Shown here: positions 45,253 to 55,502 of the stretch, in pieces
Numbering within the stretch: the first letter of the stretch is position 1
How the letters are laid out: every line of letters starts with the position of its first letter
Origin: Nitrospira sp. MA-1
GTDB taxonomy: Bacteria > Nitrospirota > Nitrospiria > Nitrospirales > UBA8639
Assembly: GCA_032139905.1 (NCBI GenBank)
Contig: JAQJDB010000007.1
Location: forward strand, 1,364,001 to 1,428,000
Reading direction: 5' to 3'
DNA: 64,000 bases
Program-made: the position numbers and the translations under genes
The notes under the pieces: generated by a model
What the model was told of the DNA's origin: nothing
The model's database searches: none
Seen by the model: the letters and a program-made list of their open reading frames with translations, nothing else

Positions 45253-45909
45253 ATGCCAATCTTGTTATTTCAACTATTCCTCAAACCTGTGGGGACTATG
45301 GGTAGATCGATAAGATGTGCCGGTTTTTTGATGCTTTTTGAGGTGGGATTGGTCATTTTAGCTTCCTCTCCGGTGTGGGGCATTGTTTCAGATCCCTCGC
45401 AATCCCAAATTCTTGAAGCCGTTCATATTGGTCAAGAGGGAGCAAGTAGTCGAACTCCACCCAATATATTGTATCGGCATTTCGGTGGGTCTTCTTCTGA
45501 TGTTCCTCAGGCCCAGGGATTTCTTATGACAAAATTAAATGGAATTGCGGTGTTGTCCTGTCATTTTGCTCTTCGAGGAGAAAATCCCGGCTCAGAGGAT
45601 ATTCAACGAGTCCTGGACGAAAAAGCCTTGCAAGTCGTGGTGGCAATTTTCGGGGATTCACCGACGTTTGCCAATAACAGCTATCTTTTGCTCAAACAAG
45701 AAAATCGGTTGATCAAGCCTGATCATATTCGGTTTGATGCCAGAGCTTCCCAGATCAGCCAAAGCCAAGAACTTCCCATATTTCGTGCAAAGATTGTGGC
45801 GTCCTTTAACTATGATGCTTTTGATGCCCTGGCTCATACCACTATCAAGGTTTTTCCTGGAGCGGGAGGCGAAGTGACCTTTGATCTAGATTTTGCTGAC
45901 ATTCCTTGA
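45253..45909 (+). CDS. secreted protein of unknown function
   Basis: About 218 residues. A signal-like hydrophobic segment (CAGFLMLFEVGLVILASSPVWG) is at about 23-44; the ATG at 45298 would give a neater signal peptide. The mature part, with strands such as GIAVLSCHFAL and AKIVASFNYDAFDAL, may be a small beta-rich domain. No family recognised. Separate from cinA, which starts 55 bases later. Confidence 0.5.
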   Translation: MPILLFQLFLKPVGTMGRSIRCAGFLMLFEVGLVILASSPVWGIVSDPSQSQILEAVHIGQEGASSRTPPNILYRHFGGSSSDVPQAQGFLMTKLNGIAVLSCHFALRGENPGSEDIQRVLDEKALQVVVAIFGDSPTFANNSYLLLKQENRLIKPDHIRFDARASQISQSQELPIFRAKIVASFNYDAFDALAHTTIKVFPGAGGEVTFDLDFADIP

Positions 45910-45964
45910 GGGTCATTGGATAAATAAACAACCGATTGATGCCATCTGACTGAATCCCTTGAAC

Positions 45965-47245
45965 ATGAAGCTTTTTCATGCCGAAATCATTGCCGTGGGC
46001 TCGGAATTGCTTCTGGGCGGGCGAATCGATAGTAATTCGGTATTTGTTGGACATCTTCTCGCGGAATGTGGGATTGAGGTTCGGAAAAAGATCTCTGTTG
46101 GTGATCAGAAAGGTGAGATTCAAGAAGCCCTTCGTGGGGCACTGAAGCGCGCTCATGTAATTGTCTTGACCGGTGGACTCGGTTCAACACTCGATGATTG
46201 TACCCGAGAGGCTGTAGCCGAAACCTTTCGATGTCCATTGATTAAACGCAAAAGAGCGTATGACAATCTCAAAGCGTGCTATCGACGATTTGGAAGACCG
46301 GTCACGCCAATATTGGCCAAACAGGCGTTTCTTCCTTCCGGAGCCACGATGTTGGCCAATACCGTGGGCACGGCATCAGGTTTTTTAATGCGCCAGGGGC
46401 AAACGGTCATTGTGGTGTTACCAGGTGTTCCTCGCGAAGCCAAAGTTATGATGATTGATCAGGTTCAACCGATACTCAGGAAGATTTTTAAGAGCAAAAG
46501 ACACTATTGGTTGCATACCTTTCATACCTTTGGATTACCGGAAACCGATGTCCAAAAGGCATTGAGTGCTGTTTTGAGGGAAGATGGACCTATCCAATTT
46601 GGCCTCCTGGCCTCGCCCAGGGGAGTGACGGTGACGGTGAGTTGTTGGATGGTCAGCGACTCCCAATCTTTTGCGAAGGAAAGGTCCCCCTTCTTTCCGG
46701 AATGGGCTGACCTAGTCCGTCAGGTACGTGAATGTATAGGACCATGGCTCTTTGCGGAAGGTGAACGCACCATGGAGGAAATCGTCGGAGAAGCTCTGCG
46801 AGGTCTTTCCTGGACGGTTGCGGTCGCCGAATCCTGTACCGGAGGGTTAGTAGCTCATCGCCTAACCGGCGTACCTGGAAGTTCGCTGTATGTGGATAGG
46901 GGAGTCGTGTCCTACAGTAATGAAGCGAAACAAGAACTTGTGGGGGTTCCTGCATCGACCCTTCGGCGGTATGGGGCGGTGAGCTCGCAGGTAGCCTTGG
47001 CTATGGCCAAAGGAATACGAAGGCGAAGCCGAGTCAATGTAGGGGTGGGGGTCACAGGAATTGCCGGTCCTGATGGAGGTAGCCTAGACAAACCAGTGGG
47101 TCTGGTATATGGCGCGATTGATGGTCCGCAAGGTCCGCGGTGGTATCGTTGGCAGTTTCATGGGGACCGCGCGGAAATTACACTGAAGACATCTCAGGCT
47201 GTTTTGGATTTAATTCGTCGATATGCTAATGAAGCTTCATTCTAA
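45965..47245 (+). CDS. cinA: CinA-type competence/damage protein with nicotinamide-nucleotide amidase
   Basis: 426 residues. The N-terminal MoCF/MoeA-like domain (HAEIIAVGSELLLGGRIDSNS, VLTGGLGSTLDDCTREAVAE) is linked by a short region to a C-terminal CinA amidase domain (VAESCTGGLVAHRLTGVPGSS, GVGVTGIAGPDGG). The second domain converts NMN to NaMN for NAD salvage. ATG 45965 is taken rather than TTG 45959. Its end overlaps thpR by 23 bases, and recA follows: cinA-(thpR)-recA is a common cluster. Confidence 0.95.
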   Translation: MKLFHAEIIAVGSELLLGGRIDSNSVFVGHLLAECGIEVRKKISVGDQKGEIQEALRGALKRAHVIVLTGGLGSTLDDCTREAVAETFRCPLIKRKRAYDNLKACYRRFGRPVTPILAKQAFLPSGATMLANTVGTASGFLMRQGQTVIVVLPGVPREAKVMMIDQVQPILRKIFKSKRHYWLHTFHTFGLPETDVQKALSAVLREDGPIQFGLLASPRGVTVTVSCWMVSDSQSFAKERSPFFPEWADLVRQVRECIGPWLFAEGERTMEEIVGEALRGLSWTVAVAESCTGGLVAHRLTGVPGSSLYVDRGVVSYSNEAKQELVGVPASTLRRYGAVSSQVALAMAKGIRRRSRVNVGVGVTGIAGPDGGSLDKPVGLVYGAIDGPQGPRWYRWQFHGDRAEITLKTSQAVLDLIRRYANEASF

Positions 47246-47843
47246 CCGGAATAGTCTGAGAGTTTTTCTTGCGGTGGAACTCTCCTTGGACCTGTGCCGG
47301 AAAGTGAGTGAGTTTCAACAACAGCTTCAGAACTTCTTGCCCCATGTCAATTGGGTTCGCCCTGAATCGATTCATCTCACCCTGAAATTTCTTGGTAATG
47401 TTGACGCTAGCATGGTGGACCAGGTTTTGACCGCTCTTGAGCCCATCGGAAAAAGTCAGCCGCCTTTCACATTAGAGATTCAGGGCCTGGGGGTTTTTCC
47501 ACACGTTCGACGTCCACGGATATTGTGGATTGGATGCACGGGAGACATTCCTGCCTTGCTTAATCTTGTTTCCGGGGTCGAGGGCGCGTTGGACCCGTTA
47601 GACTTTCCCTCCGAGGAGAAGCCCTATGTTCCTCATTTGACCCTGGCCAGGATTAAACATGACAATTCTCAGGTGGGTAAGGTACTGACTCATTCGGGCT
47701 TGTTGGAACAACCTCAGAATCTTGGGATATTACCTGTTGCCCGGATCACTCTTTTTCGCAGTAATGTGACCACGATCGGTGTGGAATATATTCCTCTGTG
47801 GGCGGTGCCATTAAATGAGGCAGTATCAAATTTCTCAAGTTAA
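47223..47843 (+). CDS. thpR: RNA 2',3'-cyclic phosphodiesterase
   Basis: 206 residues with the two HxTx motifs of the 2H phosphoesterase family: HLTLKFLG (about 57-64) and HLTLARIK (about 138-145). ThpR opens 2',3'-cyclic phosphates at RNA ends. Its start lies inside the end of cinA. Confidence 0.93.
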   Translation: MLMKLHSNRNSLRVFLAVELSLDLCRKVSEFQQQLQNFLPHVNWVRPESIHLTLKFLGNVDASMVDQVLTALEPIGKSQPPFTLEIQGLGVFPHVRRPRILWIGCTGDIPALLNLVSGVEGALDPLDFPSEEKPYVPHLTLARIKHDNSQVGKVLTHSGLLEQPQNLGILPVARITLFRSNVTTIGVEYIPLWAVPLNEAVSNFSS

Positions 47844-47852
47844 GATAGCCAT

Positions 47853-47880
47853 TTACCTGTTAGAGAGGGTGGGGTAAGAT
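47853..47880 (+). promoter_or_regulatory. possible recA promoter
   Basis: TTACCT (47853-47858), 16 bases, TAAGAT (47875-47880), then AAAGGA before the recA ATG. Weak -35; I do not see a clear LexA box. Confidence 0.3.
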
Positions 47881-47926
47881 AGCCGCCACTTTGCACGACC
47901 AGGGATATTGAACAAAAGGACACCTA

Positions 47927-49027
47927 ATGGCAGAACGCGTAACTCCTCAAAAAGAAACACAAAAAGACGGAAAAAAACGAGCATTGGATTTAGCTCTGAC
48001 CCAAATTGAAAAGCAATTTGGCAAAGGGGCGATCATGAAGCTAGGGACGGACAACGTTCCTCATGATATTCCTGTTATTTCTACAGGGTCTCTTGGGCTT
48101 GATATGGCGCTGGGAATCGGTGGGTTGCCACGAGGTCGCGTCATTGAGGTGTTCGGGCCGGAATCGTCCGGGAAAACCACGCTGTGCTTGCATGCGATTG
48201 CCGAAGCTCAGAAGGCCGGAGGGGCGGCCGCCTTTGTTGATGCTGAGCATGCGTTGGATATTTCCTATGCCAGAAAGCTGGGTGTGCAGACGGATGATCT
48301 GCTGGTGGCCCAGCCGGATACGGGTGAGCAGGCTTTGGAAATCACCGAAACGTTGGTTCGAAGCGGAGCGTTAGATATCATTGTCGTGGATTCAGTTGCA
48401 GCCCTGGTTCCTCGTGCCGAAATTGAAGGGGAGATGGGCGATTCCCATATGGGGCTTCAGGCGAGATTGATGTCACAGGCCTTGAGAAAATTAACCGGGG
48501 CCATTTCAAAATCTCAAGCGTCGGTAGTGTTTATCAATCAGATTCGTATGAAAATTGGGGTGATGTTTGGTAGCCCTGAGACCACGACCGGCGGCAACGC
48601 GTTGAAGTTTTATTCTTCAGTGCGGTTGGATATTCGCCGGATTGAATCGATTAAAGATGGTCAGGATGTGATGGGGAGTCGGGTACGAGTGAAAGTGGTT
48701 AAAAATAAAATGGCCCCACCCTTCAAGCAAGCCGAATTTGATGTCATGTTTGCGGAAGGTATCTCTAAAGTTGGGGAATTAGTGGATTTAGGCGTTGAGC
48801 GTCGAATCGTGGATAAAGCCGGAGCCTGGTATTCGTATAAGGAGGAACGGTTGGGGCAGGGCCGGGAGGCGGTCAAAACATTTTTGAAAAGTAATCCGGA
48901 TATTGCCAAGGATATCGACACGCAATTACGAAACAGCTATGGCCTCTCCGTGGAGGCTCAACAAAAAGAGGAATCATCTCCCCCTGCCAGTTCTAGTGGA
49001 AAAAAATCAACAGGGGATCGTGACTGA
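47927..49027 (+). CDS. recA: recombinase RecA
   Basis: 366 residues. Walker [11 protein letters not shown], Walker [14 protein letters not shown], loop L1 [20 protein letters not shown] and L2 [22 protein letters not shown], all standard. A Ser/Glu-rich tail ends the protein. The key protein of homologous recombination and SOS signalling. The next gene is alaS, 42 bases on. Confidence 0.98.
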   Translation: MAERVTPQKETQKDGKKRALDLALTQIEKQFGKGAIMKLGTDNVPHDIPVISTGSLGLDMALGIGGLPRGRVIEVFGPESSGKTTLCLHAIAEAQKAGGAAAFVDAEHALDISYARKLGVQTDDLLVAQPDTGEQALEITETLVRSGALDIIVVDSVAALVPRAEIEGEMGDSHMGLQARLMSQALRKLTGAISKSQASVVFINQIRMKIGVMFGSPETTTGGNALKFYSSVRLDIRRIESIKDGQDVMGSRVRVKVVKNKMAPPFKQAEFDVMFAEGISKVGELVDLGVERRIVDKAGAWYSYKEERLGQGREAVKTFLKSNPDIAKDIDTQLRNSYGLSVEAQQKEESSPPASSSGKKSTGDRD

Positions 49028-49069
49028 TCTGGCCGAGTGGCACATTCATCTTGACCGAAACCCAATGAT

Positions 49070-51730
49070 ATGATTGCAACATCACTTGAACTTCGACAGG
49101 CGTTTGTCAGCTATTTTTCGACCCGTGGGCACACCGTGGTTCCCAGCGGGCCGCTGATTCCACAAGCAGATCCTACTCTCTTGTTTACTAATGCGGGCAT
49201 GAATCAATTTAAAGGCGTGTTCTTGGGCGAGGAATCTCGACCGTATAGCCGGGCCGTCTCCATTCAAAAATGTATGCGGGCCGGGGGTAAGCACAATGAT
49301 TTGGAAAATGTGGGATTTACCCGCCGCCATCACACCTTTTTTGAAATGCTGGGCAATTTTTCCTTTGGAGATTATTTTAAAGAAGAGGCGATTGCGTTTG
49401 GGTGGGAGTTTCTCACTCAGATTGCCGGATTGCCGGCGGACCGAATGTGGGTGACGGTGTTTCGTGATGATCAGGAGGCCTATGACCTTTGGCACACACG
49501 AATGGGCATCTCAGAGAGTCGTCTTGTTCGTCTGGGTGAAAAGGATAATTTTTGGCAAATGGGGGAGACGGGTCCCTGTGGTCCTTGTAGCGAAATCCTC
49601 ATTGATCAGGGAGAGGCATTCGGTTGTGGTCGACCGACATGCGCCGTTGGGTGTGACTGCGACCGATATCTCGAAATTTGGAATTTGGTGTTTATGCAAT
49701 TTGATCGGGATCTGGCTGGTACTCTTCATCCTCTCCCGAAGCCCAGCATTGATACGGGGATGGGGTTGGAGCGGTTAGCTGCTGTGACTCAAGGAGTATC
49801 CTCAAATTATGATAGCGACGTGTTTCTTCCTATTTTGGAAAGAATAGGGAAAGCCACTAGCCAGGAGTATGGTGCTTCCTTGTCGGCTGATCGGTCGATG
49901 CGAGTCATTGCGGACCATCTGCGGGCGATGACATTTTTAATCACTGATGGCGTGTTGCCGTCGAATGAGGGGCGTGGCTATGTTTTGCGACGGATCATGC
50001 GTCGAGCCTCCCGGCATGGTCGATTATTGGGCATGGAGCGGGAATTTTTATATGACCTTGTGCCTTCCGTGGTTGATCGCATGGATTCGGTCTATCCGGA
50101 CCTTCGTTCAATGAAAGATACGGTTTGCGAGATTGTCCAGGGTGAGGAAGCGCGCTTTATTGGAACGTTAGAACAGGCATTGCCTCTTCTTAATCAAATC
50201 CTGACGGAGGCGAAGCAAAAGGGGAGCCAAATCTTAGATGGGGAAGCGGTCTTTAAGTTGTATGATACGTACGGGTTCCCGCTTGATTTGGTGGAAGATG
50301 CTGCCCGGGAAGAAGGGCTAGCCATCGACCATGACGGTTATCAACAGGCACTAGAGGCGCAACGTGATCGAGCCAGGAAAACTGCGAGGTTTAGCCAGGG
50401 GGACTCTCGAAGCGCATTGGTGAGTGCTCTTGAACAGTTTCCTTTAACGCAATTTGTGGGTTATGCCCAACAGGAAGGCAGGGGGAGGCTCCTTGCTCTG
50501 GTGCAGGATGAGCATGTCATCAAGGAGGCTAAGCAAGGTGAGACGGTGGAGTGTATCTTGGATGCGACTCCATTTTATCCTGAAGGGGGTGGACAGGTCG
50601 GGGATCAAGGCGCGTTGGTGGGTCCGTCGGCAAGAATCGCCGTTGAGGATACCACTAAGCTGGCGAAGGGGTGGTATCTCCATAAGGGCCGTGTCATCGA
50701 AGGATCTGTCCATGTTGGCGATGTTCTCATCGCGACGGTACAGGGTCAATTGAGGCAGAATGCGGCGAGAAACCATACGGCGACTCATCTTCTTCATGCT
50801 GCCTTGCGGGAAATTTTAGGTCCCCATGTGAAGCAACATGGGTCTTTGGTAGCCCCAAATCGATTGCGGTTTGATTTTTCGCATTTTAAAGGATTGACTC
50901 CCAGAAATATTGAAGAAATCGAAGGACTGGTGAACGAACAAATCCGTCAAAACCTGCCTGTTATGGTTGAAGAAATGGGAATTCAGGATGCTCTGAGTCG
51001 TGGAGCGCTGGCTTTCTTTGGTGATAAGTATGGTGAGCGGGTTCGGGTCGTAGAAATGGGGTCTTTTAGTCAGGAATTATGCGGGGGAACGCATTGCGTT
51101 CGAACCGGAGATGTCGGCCTGTTTCGCATCCTGTCCGAAGGAGGAATTGCGGCAGGCGTCCGGCGCATAGAGGCACTCACAGGGGAAGGAGCGGTGCTTC
51201 AGACTCAGCATCAGGAAGCCGAATGGAGAGAATTGGGCGCTGTGTTGAAAGCCGGTCCAAATGAGGTCGTTGAAAAAGCCAAGAAACTCTTTGGAACTCT
51301 TCGTGAAACTGAGCGGGAACTAGAGCGCACGAAACAAAAATTGCTTGATCAGCAAGGTGCTGGTCAGGAAACCTTAATTCGGAATATCGGTGGGATGCCG
51401 ATCCTTATCCAGCGGATTGATGGCCTGACTATTCAGGAATTGCGAATCTTTTCCGATAAGCTCCGCCACAAAGTGCCTTCTGGTCTTTTGGTTCTGGGAT
51501 CGGTTAAAGAGGGAAAGGTTTCGTTGTTGGTCATTGTGGGCAAAGACCAGACTCACAAAATTCCTGCGGGGAAAGTGGCTCAACATGTGGCTCAACTCGT
51601 TGGAGGTTCTGGTGGCGGCCGACCGGATATGGCTCAGGCGGGTGGAAATCAACCCGAACAGTTGGATGCGGCGTTGCAGAGCGTCTATGACTATGTTGCC
51701 TCACAGATAGGTGCCTTGACGGAGGAGTAA
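49070..51730 (+). CDS. alaS: alanyl-tRNA synthetase
   Basis: 886 residues, full length. Class II core (FTNAGMNQFKGVFLG, TRRHHTFFEMLGNFSFGDYF), editing domain with HTATHLLHAAL and CGGTHC zinc motifs, and the DHHA1-type C-terminal (GGSGGGRPDMAQAGG). Charges tRNA-Ala and clears Ser/Gly errors. Often next to recA, as here. Confidence 0.98.
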   Translation: MIATSLELRQAFVSYFSTRGHTVVPSGPLIPQADPTLLFTNAGMNQFKGVFLGEESRPYSRAVSIQKCMRAGGKHNDLENVGFTRRHHTFFEMLGNFSFGDYFKEEAIAFGWEFLTQIAGLPADRMWVTVFRDDQEAYDLWHTRMGISESRLVRLGEKDNFWQMGETGPCGPCSEILIDQGEAFGCGRPTCAVGCDCDRYLEIWNLVFMQFDRDLAGTLHPLPKPSIDTGMGLERLAAVTQGVSSNYDSDVFLPILERIGKATSQEYGASLSADRSMRVIADHLRAMTFLITDGVLPSNEGRGYVLRRIMRRASRHGRLLGMEREFLYDLVPSVVDRMDSVYPDLRSMKDTVCEIVQGEEARFIGTLEQALPLLNQILTEAKQKGSQILDGEAVFKLYDTYGFPLDLVEDAAREEGLAIDHDGYQQALEAQRDRARKTARFSQGDSRSALVSALEQFPLTQFVGYAQQEGRGRLLALVQDEHVIKEAKQGETVECILDATPFYPEGGGQVGDQGALVGPSARIAVEDTTKLAKGWYLHKGRVIEGSVHVGDVLIATVQGQLRQNAARNHTATHLLHAALREILGPHVKQHGSLVAPNRLRFDFSHFKGLTPRNIEEIEGLVNEQIRQNLPVMVEEMGIQDALSRGALAFFGDKYGERVRVVEMGSFSQELCGGTHCVRTGDVGLFRILSEGGIAAGVRRIEALTGEGAVLQTQHQEAEWRELGAVLKAGPNEVVEKAKKLFGTLRETERELERTKQKLLDQQGAGQETLIRNIGGMPILIQRIDGLTIQELRIFSDKLRHKVPSGLLVLGSVKEGKVSLLVIVGKDQTHKIPAGKVAQHVAQLVGGSGGGRPDMAQAGGNQPEQLDAALQSVYDYVASQIGALTEE

Positions 51731-51810
51731 ACTCCTTCAGCAAAATGGTGTGCTTGAAATGTCCCCCCCTCATGAACCGACCGGAGCAGTAGGAAAGAGG
51801 GCGTCGTGAC

Positions 51811-52818
51811 GTGATCCTTGTTCGCCGGAGAATAATAAGCCTCTTATCGGGTGTAGTTCTGGTCATGGTTGGTTTTATGTGGCTGAATCAACCCGTTGGT
51901 GGACCAGCTCAGCCAGTTCTCGTCGAAATCCCACCGGGTACTCCATTTACACAGGTTTCCGACATTCTCGATCAACATCACCTTATTAAATCAGGATGGT
52001 TTTTCACTTTTTTGGGGCGAGTGCAACGGGTTGATCGAAATATTATTCCTGGCGAATATGAACTGGATGCGGGAATGCAACCAACTGAATTACTGAATAA
52101 GCTTGTGAAAGGTAAAGTGTATCAATATGCCATCACTATTCCCGAAGGGTTTACCGTGGCACAAATTGCGGACATCCTTGATTACAAACGTCTTGCTTTG
52201 AAGCAGGATATTTTTCGATTAAGTCGTGACCCGGTATTTATTCAAAGTCTGAATGTTCATGCGCCAACCCTGGAGGGCTATCTCTTTCCTGATACCTATC
52301 ATTTTTCTCGCTTTACTCCACCAGAGACGATCATTCGAACATTTGTGAACCGGTTTCATGATGTTCTGACTCCAGAACTCAAAGCTCGGACAACGGCCAT
52401 GGGGATGACCCTTCAGGAGGTGTTGACACTAGCCTCCGTGGTGGAAAAGGAAACGGGGCTGGCAGCCGAACGACCATTGGTTTCCGGGGTATTTCATAAT
52501 CGCCTCCGGCTAGGTATTCCTTTACAGAGCGATCCCACCGTTATCTACGCTCTCGAATCATTTGATGGAAATATTCGGAAGACCGATTTGTCGGTCGATA
52601 GTCCCTACAACACCTACAGGGTACGCGGCCTTCCTCCTGGACCCATTGCCAATCCGGGTTTGGCGGCCATTCATGCGGCGCTCTATCCGACTCAGACTGA
52701 TTTTGTGTATTTTGTGTCAAGGAACGATGGGAGTCATCAATTTTCTGTCACGTTAGCGGACCATAATAAAGCGGTGGATATCTATCAACGACGATTGATC
52801 GGTAAGCGTGCATCGTAA
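51811..52818 (+). CDS. mltG: endolytic transglycosylase MltG
   Basis: 335 residues. One membrane helix (about 10-26), a LysM-like periplasmic part (about 35-130), and the YceG fold with VVEKETG, whose Glu is catalytic, then SDPTVIYAL and SPYNTYRVRGLPPGPIANPGLAAI. It cuts nascent glycan strands and so sets their length. GTG start at 51811. Confidence 0.95.
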   Translation: MILVRRRIISLLSGVVLVMVGFMWLNQPVGGPAQPVLVEIPPGTPFTQVSDILDQHHLIKSGWFFTFLGRVQRVDRNIIPGEYELDAGMQPTELLNKLVKGKVYQYAITIPEGFTVAQIADILDYKRLALKQDIFRLSRDPVFIQSLNVHAPTLEGYLFPDTYHFSRFTPPETIIRTFVNRFHDVLTPELKARTTAMGMTLQEVLTLASVVEKETGLAAERPLVSGVFHNRLRLGIPLQSDPTVIYALESFDGNIRKTDLSVDSPYNTYRVRGLPPGPIANPGLAAIHAALYPTQTDFVYFVSRNDGSHQFSVTLADHNKAVDIYQRRLIGKRAS

Positions 52819-52838
52819 GTGGGGGATTGTGTCATTTT

Positions 52839-53315
52839 ATGGGTATTCATGAAACATTGAGCCGACTAGGATTAACGCTTCCAGAAGCCCCTTGTCCTGT
52901 CGGGTCATATGTCCCGGCTCGTCAGGCAGGAGATTTAATCTTTGTGAGTGGTGTGCTGCCTTTCCGTGACGGGAAAATTGAACAACCTGGAAAACTAGGG
53001 CGGGAATTGACGGTCAAGGAAGGGGCTGCCGCCGCTCAATTAGCCATGCTAAATGGCTTGGCCATTCTCCAGGAGATGATGGGAGATTTTTCGTGTCTCA
53101 ATCAGGTGGTTCGTCTCACGGGGCATGTGGCGTCTGTTGAAGGTTTTGTAGATCAGCCTACGGTGATTAATGGGGCTTCGGATTTGTTAGTCAAACTGTT
53201 TGGAGATACCGGGCGTCATGCCAGATTGGCCCTTGGGGCTTTCGAATTACCTCTTCATGCTCCAATTGAACTTGAATTGATCGTTCAAGTGTTTCCCCCA
53301 AAAGCCGGTCCTTAA
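52839..53315 (+). CDS. RidA family protein
   Basis: 158 residues. GDLIFVSGVLPFRDGKI, RLTGHVASVEGFVDQP, VINGASDLLVKLFGD and GRHARLALGAFELP place it in the YjgF/RidA subgroup near cd02199. Such trimers deaminate reactive enamines or act in other small-molecule chemistry. It follows mltG by 20 bases. Confidence 0.9.
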   Translation: MGIHETLSRLGLTLPEAPCPVGSYVPARQAGDLIFVSGVLPFRDGKIEQPGKLGRELTVKEGAAAAQLAMLNGLAILQEMMGDFSCLNQVVRLTGHVASVEGFVDQPTVINGASDLLVKLFGDTGRHARLALGAFELPLHAPIELELIVQVFPPKAGP

Positions 53316-53815
53316 AACGTATTCATCTTTTAACAAGTTCAAAGCCCGCCTATGCTTTTCGTCAGGAATCACCCCTCCTGATCCTGTAGCAACCTCATTT
53401 GAAATTTCACCCTTTGCTTTGGCTCGCTTTTTGAAATTGTTTAGTTAGGTTTTCCTCCTTTGCGGTTGTCCTATCTGAAAATTCATTTTGAAATGGTAGA
53501 AAAAATTTAAATGTGGTGTGAGACTTTTTCCCTTACCCATTTGGTCTCTGATGGGCCTGGCGAACGAAGAATTTTCATAAAAATCTTATGATATAAGTGT
53601 GAATGTTGATCTTTCTCCCTGAGCGGTTCTACAAAATTGACGCCTGAAAAGATCGCTTGATATAGTCTTTTGGGCAACCGCTCTGACTTGGTTCCATCCC
53701 CTGTGTTGGTAGCCACGAAGTTGGGTTGGCTTCTCTTCCCGGTTCGATTTGAATGAAGAAGTCCATTGTTCATACCTAATTTATTTTTAGAATCTCTAAG
53801 CAAGGTCTGGTACTT
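53316..53815. other. AT-rich non-coding gap
   Basis: 500 bases. A 98-codon frame on the minus strand (53507-53803) has no domain, signal or ribosome site, so I leave it out. No promoter is clear. Confidence 0.4.
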
Positions 53816-55471
53816 ATGAAACGAGTTCGAAGTCTCATGAGCGTCGCTTTAGGTTTTCTTCTTTTTTCATCCATAGCCCATGCTGAAATGTTCCCTTCCG
53901 ATGGTCCTCCCGGCACAACAGTGACGATTAGTGGGGAAGGATTTGGAGAATTCCGAAATACTCAGGCTAACCGAGTAGAATTTCAGGGTGTCTCGGCGCT
54001 CATTCAATCCTGGGAACCTGATTTTATTCTGGTCAAGGTTCCTTTGCAGGCTCGTTCCGGCCCGGTGATGGTTATAAACGGTTCAGCGAAACGGGAAGCC
54101 GGAATTTTTTCCGTCACCGATGTTCGTATTTCCAGCTTGAATCCTTCACAAGCCGAAGCGGGTTCCTTGCTCACGATTGTTGGTGAACACTTCGGCAACA
54201 CTGCCGGATCTCGTGATCCCAATACCATGTTCGGGGTCAATCAAGTGATAATCAATGGGATTCGCGCAGAGGTTCGACGGTGGCGTCCTACCAAAATTGA
54301 AGTTCTCATTCCGGCCAATGCTAAGACTGGAGATGTAGAAGTGCGTTTGGCCTCAAGCGACCCATTACCGGATGGTTCGTGCTGTGCTCCTGTCGAGTAT
54401 GCGGTCAGTAATGCCGTCCATTTGACGGTGATTCCTCCTATTGCCTTTGATCCTACTGAGGGTCCGATCGGGAGTAAGGTCGTATTGTCCGGTCAGGGAT
54501 TTGGGGAAAGCCGCCCTGAAGATGGACGAATATTTTTTGGGGGAAAGCCTGCGATCATTGCGCAATGGTCTGATCGAACCATCGTGGCTCATGTGCCGTT
54601 AAATGCTCAATCAGGTTTCCTGATGCTTCAACGGGAAGGAAAGGAGCGAGAGATTGGAACTTTTACCGTATTGGAGAGTCAGGTATCAGGGATGAATCCT
54701 GCTCAAGGACCAATTGGGACGCTTGTGACGATAAAGGGAAAAAATTTTGGATTATATTCAGAAGCCGGCAGCACTGCCTATGCCTTTGATTTCCTTTCCG
54801 GGGGCAATGGGGTGGAAATTGGGGGAGTGCCTGCTGTCATTCACCGATGGCTTGATGACCAAATCGATGTCTGGGTGCCCTACAGCGCGAAAAGTGGACC
54901 GGTGATTGTAAAGCGCGGAGGAGCCATCCCTAAAACTGATGGCACCTGTTGCGAACAACAAGAGATTGTGACGCTAAAAGCCGGAACTTTTACCGTTGTT
55001 CAGCCGGAAATTCATTCCTACTCTCCGAAAGAGGCCGGTTTGGATGAGGTCGTGACTATTACGGGCAAAGGATTCGGTGAATTCCTTAAAATTTCAGAAG
55101 CGACTCGCTTATCGCTCAACCAGTATGCTCATGACTGGAAAATCTACGAGCTAGGGCAAGATGTGTCTCGTAGTGAGGTATTGGTGAATGGAGTTGCCAC
55201 GCACATCGAGACTTGGACCGATACCGAGATCACGATCCGTGTCCCTCGCCGTCCGTCCTATGGTTTTGGAAATCCAAAAGGTTTTGAGGCTGATCTGAGC
55301 AAAGGAGAACTGATTCTTAAACGGGGGTCATGGGATATGCTGGATTCCGGAGAATGTTGTACACCTAAAAAGTATATTTCGATCGTTGCGGGGCCATTTA
55401 CGATTTTGCAAAGAGGCCTTCCTAACAAGGGTTATTGGAATGAAAAAAATGGCGAACGCAGTAATGACTAA
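53816..55471 (+). CDS. secreted multi-IPT/TIG-domain protein with CC motifs
   Basis: 551 residues. A signal peptide (about 1-23, cleavage after AHA) precedes about five IPT/TIG-like beta domains, each opening like PSDGPPGTTVTISGEGFGE or NPAQGPIGTLVTIKGKNFG. Three loops carry a double cysteine in a similar setting: DGSCCAPVEY, DGTCCEQQEI and SGECCTPKK, possibly metal or disulphide sites. IPT domains often form extracellular adhesive or assembly scaffolds. The next gene, a YCF48-like protein, starts 31 bases later and could share a role. Confidence 0.8.
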   Translation: MKRVRSLMSVALGFLLFSSIAHAEMFPSDGPPGTTVTISGEGFGEFRNTQANRVEFQGVSALIQSWEPDFILVKVPLQARSGPVMVINGSAKREAGIFSVTDVRISSLNPSQAEAGSLLTIVGEHFGNTAGSRDPNTMFGVNQVIINGIRAEVRRWRPTKIEVLIPANAKTGDVEVRLASSDPLPDGSCCAPVEYAVSNAVHLTVIPPIAFDPTEGPIGSKVVLSGQGFGESRPEDGRIFFGGKPAIIAQWSDRTIVAHVPLNAQSGFLMLQREGKEREIGTFTVLESQVSGMNPAQGPIGTLVTIKGKNFGLYSEAGSTAYAFDFLSGGNGVEIGGVPAVIHRWLDDQIDVWVPYSAKSGPVIVKRGGAIPKTDGTCCEQQEIVTLKAGTFTVVQPEIHSYSPKEAGLDEVVTITGKGFGEFLKISEATRLSLNQYAHDWKIYELGQDVSRSEVLVNGVATHIETWTDTEITIRVPRRPSYGFGNPKGFEADLSKGELILKRGSWDMLDSGECCTPKKYISIVAGPFTILQRGLPNKGYWNEKNGERSND

Positions 55472-55502
55472 TGGCATAATTTGGATTTGGAACAATGATT
55501 TT

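Noticed and set aside
53507-53803. 98-codon minus-strand frame
   Set aside because: No ribosome site, domain or signal; polar random-looking composition.
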